In this document: piece by piece, positions 10,501-22,500 of the stretch
How positions within the stretch are numbered: the stretch's first letter is position 1
Layout: each line of letters opens with the position of its first letter
NCBI GenBank assembly: GCA_947306225.1
Contig: CAMZFW010000002.1
Coordinates: 1 to 47,301, forward strand
Direction: 5' to 3'
Origin: an uncultured Bacteroidales bacterium
GTDB lineage: Bacteria; Bacteroidota; Bacteroidia; Bacteroidales; P3
DNA length: 47,301 nt
Position numbers and translations under genes: made by a program
The notes under the pieces: generated by a model
Told to the model about the DNA's origin: nothing
Database searches by the model: none
Seen by the model: only the letters and a program-made list of their open reading frames with translations

Positions 10501-13500
10501 GGTCAGATACACATTTCCCTTCGCCAACCCATCAGGAATGCTCACCTCATCATTATCATCTTTAAAGGTGTTGTTAGTGGGCAGATGGTAGTTATCCTCG
10601 ATGTGCACTTCTGTGCCTTTCTTGGCAACACCAAGCAGCATTGTACCACCGTCCACATGCACCGCACCTGTGCTCACATCTGCTGCCACTAAGTTGTTCT
10701 CTATTGTCACGCTATTCTCCAATCTCAGCAGTCCGCCTGAGCCCACATGTATGGCACCGCCCAGTGTGCCGCTAGTGCTGGCGTTATAGTTGTTCTGTAC
10801 CATGGTGTTGTTGCCCAGATTCAGCACCCCACCGTTCGACACCTCGAAGATGGGAGCATACGCCCGCAGTGTGTCAACAGGGTGAGGAGTATTGGGCGCA
10901 GACTGATAACGGCTCACCATGCTACCATCAAATATCACATTGTCGGTCGACAATATGCCGTTCTCACCTACGTTAATCATCGTACCACGGTAGGCACATT
11001 CTCTTCCCGGATATTCGTGGTGATGACCTTCGTAGCGCACCACGGGGATGTAGTTATAGTCCAATCCGCGCAACGACTGATTGTCTGTGATGTCCAGCTG
11101 GTCAAGAATACACAGCACATCGCCTGCCTCATAGATTCCGTCTAGGAACGCCGACGAGAAACTCTGTATATACTTCCCAGGAGTCTTACCCCTGTCCGGA
11201 TCCCCTGTATCGTCGCAATGACTTATCGAGTAGTATGTCGTGCCATTGACCGTACGCGACAACGTCTCCGCCGATGCCAGATAGATGGTATCGCCATTTT
11301 CGCGAACACGCACATACACTGTCACGTCGAAATGACCCTGATGCGTGTTGCCGTTCCAATAGTCGAACCGCATCACCACCTCACCGCGGCAAGTCCCCTT
11401 TGGTTCGGCATAGAAGGCACTGCCGTCGAACAGCAGGCTGAGGTCTATGGCAGCCGACGAACGACCGTCCAACACACCCACAAACTGGCCTCTGCTGCCT
11501 GTATATTCGTTTGTGAGGTGCGACTCTAGCGCAACGAGCTGTTCCAAATCGGCACCTCCCACAGCTATCTCTGAATCATTATTACTGCCACTATAGGCGC
11601 TACTCTGTTCCGACTTGCCCGACTGGTCGTAAACATCAAGCACAGGTGCATCTATGCTATACCATCCCAGTGTAGTTGTCAGTGTCTGCGAGATATGCTC
11701 CGTAGGCTCCAGTTTCAATCCAAAGTGGGTGGGACCCAATTCGCCAGTAGTGCCGCTGGTCAGATAAAACATCGTATTCCCATCCTGCACACCACTAGGT
11801 GTATATGTTTTCCCACTAACAGATATTGGATTGTTTTCAGGCTTCCATTTGACGCTGGTGAGATAGAGATGCCTGCGCTGCATCGAGGCGGGAAGAACCA
11901 ACTTGCGGGTATATTCGTTCTGGCCAAAGTCGTTGTGCATTGCCACCACGTCGTATTTCTGGTCGCGGAATTCGTTGATGATGGTGGTGATGGTGACATT
12001 GATGTCAATATACCCCACCACCACGGGGGCAGGATTGGTCGGGTCGCTGGAAGGTGCATACTCCGTCAGCGTGAATGTCACCTCGCCAAAAGTGGTGGTG
12101 GCAAAATTGGGACTGTAGGCAAGGTAGAAGTCCAGTTGCGGCATCACCTCGCTGGCACTGCCCGTAGCCACTGCCGTGGTACGATAGCTGCCACTCTGCG
12201 CGTAGTATTCGTTGGCAGAGATGACAGCCGTGGTGGTTATGCCATCATTGTCGGGTTGGAAATTGCCACCACCTGTCATCAGCAGACCGAACTTGCGCGA
12301 AGGGTCGTCATTAATCAGGCTTTGCACAGCGTTGGCATCGGCTGTCGTGCCAGGAATGGTAACCCAGTTGCCCGAGACAGCGCCTGTCGCCTCTGCAAAG
12401 TTGGTAGGCTTGTATGCCCCAGTAGTCAGTATCATTTCGCTGTTCTGCCCTGTATAGACACCGTTCTGGATGGCATAGTAATGTCCAGCCACTGTCGACG
12501 GCAATTCTATGGTACCCTTCGCCAAACCGAACACGACATGTTCTTCGTTGTCCATTAAAGCCGTATTGAATGGCTTGTTGTTCAGATCGGGGTCAATATT
12601 CGAATGCGCCACGATGGTCACCTTACGCTTCGTGTGTTCAGGAACATTGGGCGTGCCCGCCTTCCATGTACGGTAGGTGGGGTTGGAAGTCTCATTGTTG
12701 ACAAACTCAAACTCACCTTCGCTATAGGCACCGTTGCTCATATAGGTGTTCTCGTCGCAGCAACTAAAGAAACCACCGTCATCCTCGTTCAGGTTCGTCG
12801 TCTTCGCCCGTGCAGTAGCAACAGCCTTGTAGCCACTCTCCGACAGGAGGAAGCCGTACCCATTCACTGGGCCGTACGCGCCACCTTCGTCAGCTATGTC
12901 TATTGCCACGCCGTTGTTGACCAAAATGGCAGAATAACGTCGATCGGTGGGGTTCACAGCCGAAGCCAACAGCGTGCAACGGTCCGCATTGCACGCATCG
13001 GGGTTGACGGGACGCATGGCTGCAAGCTCGGTAGCATTATTACTAGCGGTCAGTATCCTACCATGGCCATTGCCATCGTCGCCAGTGAGGAACAGCAGTT
13101 CCTCCGTCCGAGCGATAGGTTCGTCAATCTCCAACACATTGTAGTCCTGCAGTCGCAACGATTTCACTCGGTTCACCGAATAGCGGTTGGAAGGATAGGC
13201 GCTCATGGCATCCTGGTCGCCAATCAACTTGATGGCGGTGTTCTGCAGTCGTACTGTGTCAGCTCGCTGTATTGAGAAGAGGGTCTTTGAAGTTTCGCAA
13301 CCGTTGCGTTCGCCATAGTTGCGCACCAAGATATGGCGTTCCTCATCACCACCTTCGCAGCTGGTGCCCGCACCTATCAACGAGTAGTAGATATCCATTT
13401 CGGGCATACTCGACCCATTGTCGCTGCCACTGGTGTTGTAGCCGTAGCCGTCGACATAGATGCGGCTCTCGCCACCGAAGAAACCAGGAGTATTGAAGTA

Positions 13501-16500
13501 GACGTTGGTGCCTGCCTCGCCCCAGTTGGCTCCGTTGTATATCGAGGCTCCCAAATAGAGGTTGCGCCTGATGAGCTCGTTGCCTGTGGAGGCATCACCT
13601 TCCACCAAGGTGGGCTTGTAGTCCTGATATGCGTTGGCGGTGCCATTGTAGCTGTTGGTCCACACTGGCGACTTATCCACGGCATCGCTGCCTACGTTGA
13701 CGTATACGGATCCGTGCACCTGCCCCAGATAGCCGCCGCCATACACATTGTTGTGTACGGTGCCGCCTGTGAGGTTAAGTATCGACGAGGGGCGCTTGGT
13801 GGTGTTGCCTGTGGTGCACTCGACATGGGCATATCCGTCGCCCACGCTCTCGCTACCACCGTAGATAGAGTTGTACACCTCGCCGCCATCCATGTTGAGC
13901 TGTTTCAAGCCGTACACCAACTGCCGTGGGTTATTCTCGTCACCCACCGCGCCGGCAAACACATCCTTCAAAAAGGTGCCGCCATGGATATTCACCACCA
14001 CATGGGCATAGTCGTCTGCGAGGTAGTGGCGTGTGGTAGAGTCTCCAACAAAGCAGGTACCTTGTTCACCACCGCCATAGAGATTTCCAACCATGGTGCC
14101 GTTGTAGAAGTTCACTGTCGGGTACTGACTGTTGGGCGGTGTGATGCCATTGGTGTAGACATACTTGCCATTGCCTGCACCAAAGAGACGGTCGTAGCGT
14201 CCGTCGTAGATGTTCACCACACTCCGGTTCACTGTGCCAGTATAGTCGTTACCACCATAGAGGGTTGTGACGTTGTATCCGCTCTGAGGTTCCAAACAGT
14301 ACATATTCACCGTGGCAGCGCCCTTCACGTCGGAGCCATAGCATCCGCCATACAGTGCCGTTAGTGGCTGGTTCCAGCCTTCGTGCACATTGATGACTGC
14401 ATCCTGCACATCGCCTGCCTCACCACCACCGTAGGCGTAGGCGTCGCGGAGGGTTGTCACGTTATACAAGTCTGTCGTGGCGCACTCGGTGACATTACCC
14501 ACATGCGGGGTAGCGGTGCCCAGAGAGGCAATGTCGCCATAACCGCCACCGAAAATCTTACCGTTGATGGTGGCATTTCCACCATTGGTGCGACCCAGCG
14601 GGTCGTCGGCAGCATTCGCCTCATCCCAGTGTGCGGTGTCGTTCACCACCACATGGGTGGTGCCGCAGTCGCCGGCATAGCCGCCACCATATATGTTGTT
14701 ATTAATGGTGCCACCCCACACATTCACCAGCGTGGCGCCCACCGTCGGCGAGCCAACAGTGTTGATAGCCACCGGCTGGCTTTCAGATTGAGCCTCGTAG
14801 GGGCGTACCCCTGTGTACGCCCTCACCCCCGTGTACGCCCCCACGGATTGGGGATTGGCCGATTCTGACGACTTCTCATACACATCCCAGCTGTTACCGT
14901 TGCGACGATAGTCGTAATAGCCATTGCTGCCACCGAACATCTTGGTGATGGTGCCACCACTGACATCTACACGCGCCGCGTTGACATGCTCGCTGATATC
15001 GTTACCACCAAAGAGCATATTGATGCCCTCGGTCGAGGTCTTTCGTACATCCACATAGGTTCTTCCACCAACGGCAGCATTGTTGCAGCCGCCAAAGAGG
15101 GAACCTGTCACCGTCACATTGTTGCTGTTCACCAAGACGTATGAGCTCAGCCAGTCGACCGTGTTGCCAAACACATCCTCACGGCTGCCGTTGCCCATCA
15201 TGGCACCCATATTGCCGCCGCCGTATACATTGCCCAGCACACCCTGTGTCAAGTTCAGCGTAGGCAGGATGGTCATGGTCGCCATGTTGTTACCACCGAA
15301 GAGGTAGTTCACATGCACCGACGAGCTGCTGGCAGGTGTCATCGACGATGCCAGCACTGTCACCGAGGCTGCGTCTGTTACGGTCTCACTATTGCCACCG
15401 GCAAACAGGTAGTCCACATAGCCAGTGCCACGATAGAACACCTGTGCAGTGCCAACGGTTGCGCTGTTGCCGCCACCAAACACCTGACCAATACGGCCAC
15501 CTTGGGTATTGATATCTACGTATGTCTTGGTCTGCTCAGGCTTTTCCAGATATAGACGGCTGGTATAGGCCACATCGTTGTAGTAGGGATATTGACCATT
15601 GCCACCGCCGAACACATTACCCACCTGCGGGGTTCCGGTGATGCGCACATAGGTGTATGTGCTGTCAGTAGTTAGCGTGTTGTTTATCACATTCTGGGTG
15701 CTACGATTTTCTGAGCATTCAATCTTGCCCGAAATATCGTTGCCACCATACACTGATGCCACATTGGAGCTACCCGACACCAACATGTCGGCATATCCAT
15801 TCACCGATGCCACACGACCGCCGGCATAGCTTCCTCTCTCTGGGTCGTCAGCGTTGGTAGTGCCACCACCGATGGTACCGCCCTCAATATTGACAGTGGC
15901 GTTGCCGTCCACGACAGCCACTACATCCCATTTGTTGGTACCCCGCACGACAGTTTTGTACTTCAACCCTTCACCGCCGCCATACACACCGTAGTGAACC
16001 ACCGGCTGGATGCTGTTGCTGTCTTTCACCGTCAGTACGGTATTGCCCATCACCCATCCTGCATGGCGCGAAGCACGGTCGAAGATATCTTCGTCCTCAT
16101 CCAGCATACGCAACATATTGTCGCCATAGCCACGTCCACCGGCAAAGACGCGTCCTACAATCTCGCCACCTGCTATCGTCACACGCGTGTCGCCAGTCAC
16201 TTCGCCTTCCAGACCGCCGCCATAAACATTGCCACCACCCAAAGCGGCCTGATAGTTCGTACTGTCGATGGTGCCGCCGCCGATATACACACTCGTGCTG
16301 CCCATGATGGTGCCCGGCTTGGTGCTTTCCACATTCAGGAAGCTCGAATAGCCTCGTCCGCCACCATACACACCGCTCATTTGGCCACCGTTGACCACCA
16401 CATCGGTCGCAATGCCCATCGTGGCTTGCGAGCCCGGCTCCACTGCAGGCTTGATATAATGGGTGGCCACCGTCAGGTCGTTACCGTTCGACTTATCGTA

Positions 16501-19500
16501 AGTCAAATATTCATACGTGGCGGTGTTGGCACCCGCCTCTTCCACAATCTCGCCCACCGGAGCCAACTCACCACCGCCGAACACGCCATTGCGTATCACA
16601 CCGCCGTTCACTGTCACCTTGGTTTTCTTCACGTAGGCATTGGGACCGTAGCCACCGCCATACACATTGCCCTCGTACGATAGCACATGGTCCACATTGG
16701 GGATAATCGGATCATTCAATTCTGTAGATAGCGGCAAGTCTTCACCTTCCGAATTAATATGATAGCCCTGACGGATAAAGCCCACATGACCGCTGTTCAC
16801 CGTCACGTCGGTCGTGCCCTGCATGTACGACAGACCACTGCCGCCGTATATCGATTCGCTCACCAGCAGGTCGTCATCATTGCCATCTGTGGTTCCAAAC
16901 ACCATACGGCTGTTGCCGTTCTTAGGCAGTTCCACCAGGTTGCTCGCCGCATGTAGGTTGCGCAGCCAGCCACCTGTCACCGTCGCGGTCGTGACATCAA
17001 TGTCAACATCCTCGCTTGCGCGGTTATAGGCATGGTTGGTACCCATACAGCCGCCTGCGTACACATCGCCGCGTATCCAGGTATTTGCGCTGGTACCATC
17101 GATGGTCACGCTCGATGTACCGTCGATGTCTGCCTGCAGACCTGCGCCATACACGTCGCCGCTCACCACTCGGTCTATATCGTCCATATCGCCCATTCTG
17201 CCAGAATGGATTGTCACCTCTGTGCAACCGCGAGTGGCGTTGTAGCGGTCTGCTTCAGTATTACCCATCAAGATATTGTTGGCAAACACTGTGCTTCCAT
17301 ACACACGACCTTTCTCACCGCCACCTGCCACCGACACACGTCCCGTAGGCATGAAATAGAGCACCTCATCATCCAGTATTTCTGCACTGGTGTTGACTGT
17401 CTTGCTACCCGTCGTCGTCGCAGCATTGCAGTTCACAGCCTCATTCACTCCCGTGGTCAGAGGCACATAACGCAGCTTGTCCACATCATACACATACAGG
17501 TTCTGACGCCAATAGCCCATGGGCGACGAAGTAATTGAATCTTTATCTATTAATCCATATTCTTCAGCTTTGTCCAGTGGGGTGAAGAACGGTATCGAGC
17601 CTATCGTCAGCTTCTCTGTCGCTGCAAACATGTCCTCATTCACGGAGCTAACGCTGCTAGTCGTGGCTGACTGAGTACCGATTTCTACTTTCGTGTTGCC
17701 ATACACCGCACCTGCGGTTGGCCTATCGAAATTCACTTCCGTTCCCATTGCCACCGTATCGTTCTCCAATGCAACATAGTAGCCCCTGCCGCCACCATAC
17801 ACCGCACCGCCAATCTCTGTCTTCATGGTGCCGTCTGTCTGCACACACACACTCGTGCCACTGTTTTCGCCAAAGGTGGGCTGCACAAAGGTGTAGTACT
17901 CCCTGTCGTCCACACGGGCCTCTCCCGCTACGCATCGCACATAGCGCGGTACTTCTTGCGACTTATCAAAGTAATAATGGTCGGCAGTCAGTGCATCATT
18001 CTCCTTGAGCACTACCCTGTGGTAGCCGCCACCTACCTGGCCGGCCTCGCCACCACCATACACCGAGCCGAATACCATAACACTATCCGTCATCGCTGTC
18101 GCGTCGCCGACATTCACCATGGAGGACCCCTCCACCGTGGTGCCGACACCAAAGCCGCCGCCATACACACCAAAGAACAATTTGTCACGTCCAATAATAG
18201 GCCGTATCGGCGTGGGCACCGTCACTGTTGTGGACTCAGTCTCTGTCCCAGTCGGTTCTACGGTCTGCTCTACGGGAGCATAGCCGACGAAGCCGCCCTT
18301 CATATTCACCACCGTGTTGCCACCTATCGAACCTTGGTTGCCACCACCGTATACAGACCGCATATAGCCCTGATATACATTAACTATAGTATTCGAAAGT
18401 CCCGTGCTGGTACCCACATTAGCCACATTGCCGCCGCCATACACATTGCGATGGATGTAAGGGCGATGGTCAGCAAGGTCTTCACCTGTGGCAATGGTCT
18501 CTTCACCAATGTTCAGCGTCGTATTGCCAGCCACCTCGGCCAGGTTGCCGCCACCAAACACCGACCCCATCACCACCGTATTACCCGTGATGGTCAAATC
18601 GGTTGCATTCGCCTGACCTATGTCGTCCAACGATTCACTCGTATATATTTCTCCCTTGGTTGCATCTATTTGTATTGAACCATTAGAATATGGTCCTGGC
18701 ATGAAAGTCCATGTATACTCCACTGGGGTTGGTTTGTCAGGAATCGTAAACACAACTGAAGTAGCATTATATGTAGGCATGGAAGATACCATGTCATACA
18801 CCTTTGCTTTGGGGGCAGTAGAGGAGTTCCCTCCAGCATAGACATTACCCTGTATAGTACAATTATTTAATGCCGATGAAGCTGTTCCTAATACACTACC
18901 TACAAACCCACCACCATAATAATCTCCTAACACCTTGCAATCATTTAGTGTTGAAAAGACATCATTGGTAGTGGCTTTCGAAAGCTTGGCTCGATAGGAG
19001 TAGAAACGACCTACCTGTCCATTATATCCTCCCGACCTAACCATGTATTCAAACTTATAGTCGATGTCTATACCTGCAATTTCAGAATTTGTACCATTAT
19101 AGTACTGACCTTTATGGTAATTATTCATACTAGTACTCCATTTGCTACTCGATACTACACCATCAGTAGTTTCATCCATATACTGTCTGATGGCAAGTCC
19201 TGTACCTCCATATCCAGCACCATAATAGGTACCAAAGATAGTACCCGTGGCATGAGTTGTCACCGTCTTATTGGGCTCCATAGCACCAAACTTGGGTCCT
19301 CCTGCATATAGTCCTACCAACGAATTATCAATGGTCACATCTATACTTCCTGTAAATGGCTTATAGGTGGTGCCGCTGATTATAAAGCTTGTGGGGTTGA
19401 TACCTCCACCATAAAATTCGTCAACAATAATATGGTCAACCTTAACAATGACATCCCCTGCAATCCGTTCCTGTCCACCAGAAGCATAAACTCCAAAACG

Positions 19501-22500
19501 TCCACCATTTGCATAGAAGGTCGCACCCGTGTTATTTTGAACATTCGACTTAAACATACCAGAAAGATAGAACTCTTCATACTCTCCACCTGTCACATTT
19601 ACTGGACAATGATTAGTCTTGTGGCTAGATTGAGAATTTGTATGCGCACCTGGAGAAAACATCTTGAACCACACATGGCCACCTAGATGAATATATAGTG
19701 TCTTCTTCGATTCCCCTTTATTATTATTTGTCACTATCTGTTCAAAAACACCTCCGTTTAGTATCAGTGGAGAATTTTTTTTACTGATACTCTCACTGGC
19801 ATCATATTCAAACTGGCCGTAATGTGCCATTGCTGTCTCCGTAATTTCAAAATGGCCTCTGAGTTGGGGATTTCCCGTCGTGCGGGTCGCTGCTCCGATC
19901 GGTTTTCCGGCTATATTGACATCCAGATTAGCAATAAAGTCATATCGCACTGGATTAACATTCATTCGTTGTTTGTAACTTTGGTAAAGGCAATGGTCTG
20001 GTTCATGATCGTTATCTTCATCCACCGTTGTAATAGTAAAGGGATTGTGGTTACCACTCGAATAAAAATCGGATCCATTTCCTCCAGCCACATCATGAAA
20101 ATCGGTCAACAGCACTATTGCCTGATGGTACACTGTGAAATTACTATTATTCGACAACTTACTTATGGCCTCCGATTTAGAGGTGCAAACCTCTTTCTGC
20201 TTGCCATAAACCGTGGCGTAGTATTTATTGCCACTCATAGTGCAAGCATCTCCATAAAAGGCCACTCCGTTGACAGCATATCCTGTAGTGAATGATACGT
20301 CATTTTTCTTTTCCGCTAAATAGATGGCACGTCCCCAATGGGCTTTAATAGTAATTGCCGTGACTCCTTCCGGCACATTATAATAACCTCCCTGCGCAAA
20401 AACCCGATCACTAACGGTATAAATGTCTTTATTTGTGCAATTCCGGTCGGCAAAGTTATAAGCATTGTCGCCACTTTCAGAATAGCTCCCTGCTGTGCCT
20501 CCTGTCACTGACATTACTTTCCATCCTGTAACAATCAAGTCTTCGTCTCCGTCTGTCACTATGTTGCTACCCAATCCATAACAATCCTGAAAATAAGGCA
20601 GTTGAATCTTATAATAATTATAGTCGTAGCTTGTGGTGTCCATATCTGTTATGGGCAGTTGCACCTCAAAAGGATAATACCCACTTCTATCACTTTGTAT
20701 TGTAACTGTCAGGGTGCCTAACCTCTTACCACGGTAGGGAAGTGAATCAATGCGCGCTTCGTTAGCATAATCAGGGTTGACGATGGACGGATATACAATA
20801 GCCTTCGGGCGGGTAATCGTATTGTTATTATCGCCATCATAGCTCACGGTCTCTGTCTCAGAATATTTCTTCTTGACAATGGGGTAAGGTGCTATATTCT
20901 TATCCAACACCCACTTACCCATATTTGCGTCACCACTAGTCGCACCCGCAACGTCATCAAATGTCCCATAAATCCACCAACCACTCTTCTTCAAATTAGC
21001 ATTGAGCACAGTCCTGTAAAATTCAAAACGAGTCAGGAAACGTTCCTCAGCAGCCAATGCACAATTGTATGTTGCTGTACCGTTAAGCGTAATGCTAGAC
21101 AAAAAATAGTTATAAGTATTAAACCCACTACTATTATTATTTGAACCCACATTAGTGGTGAATACTGTACCCGATAATATTGGTGCCGCATATCCTCCAG
21201 CTACAATATTACCATAGTTCATGCAGTTAAATACTACATTGTTCCGGTTACCCGTTGTGGAACCTGATTCCTGACCACCAGCTATACCACCTGCGTTGCC
21301 ACTAATCGAAATCACTGTGGCATAATTATAACAATTCACTACTCGGCTAGTACCATATAAATAACCCACAATACCACCTGTGGCATTCTGGCCTATGACC
21401 CTTGATTCACCGAGCACACCACTATTGTATATTCGGGTATCGCCGTATGCTGTGCCGCATATAGCACCACTATTGCCAACCATCGTGCCACTGTTCGTGT
21501 TATCAAAATCTTCAATTATCACATTATAGACATGCGCATTAGAACATGTGGCAAACAGCGGATTTTTAACATGGCTTATAACGTTGTAATCACCGTCCCA
21601 ATAGCCAGCAAATGCACCTTCAGGCACAACATTATTTGATGATTGTGCTGCACCGATGCTCGGCAGATTGATGCCCGTCAAATCAATGTCGGCAGTCACC
21701 TTGAAATGGTAATTGCTTCCCCACATAGATGGGGTGTTGGCGACCGTCATCAAGTCAAGAGCATTATTAATAAGATACACATTATTTGCATCCTGGTTCA
21801 GCGTTCCCGTGTAATCTGCGGGGACAATATACTGGCTCAGCTGTTCGGATTGGGTGTAGAAGTCAACAAAGTCCTCGCGTGGCGCAACGTGTGCCGTCAG
21901 TATCTGGGCACCACTGAGTCCGTTCAATGTAAGCGTTAAACCGTCGAAGGTCGCCTCTGCGCTCGAACTGCCACCTACCGGGCCATAGCTATAGTGTATC
22001 TGATACGACTGAGGTTGTGGATTCTGCCCGTTCTGTGCCGAACCTGTCACATTAAAGGTAATCGTAGCACTATAGGTATTATCTGCACCCACTTCGCCCA
22101 CCGTCACGCTCTCAACTGCCAGATTCAAATGTTGATTTTGCGTATAATAATAGGGCTCCGACTCCAGCATATTATGACGGTATGCCACTACCTCCATCAC
22201 ATCGCCATCCCTGAAATAGTCAGCATACTCGCTACGGCGAACGCTCGACTGATTGTAACGGACGATGCCTTCCGCCCCTTCGGTATTCCAATGGACGGTC
22301 TCCAACTCTTGATTCACGCCTAGCACAAGACTATCGCCTTCGGTGGCAGTGAGGGTGGTTCCGTTCATTTGGGGCTCGGCACAACGCACTGCCGTAAAGC
22401 TATTGACTTCCGACTGCGTACCCGTTAGCACAGCGATGGCCTTAATAGTCTGCCCCTCCGAGAGGGTCACTGGTTCGGCAGGATTCCATACGTTGCTTGA

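Noticed and set aside
7957-10692. 911-codon plus-strand ORF opposite the giant gene
   Set aside because: It lies wholly antisense to the repeat protein, has no recognisable domain or signal, and its His/Val/Ile-rich translation is what the reverse of this codon usage gives. Several shorter antisense ORFs along 10700-23700 are the same artefact.
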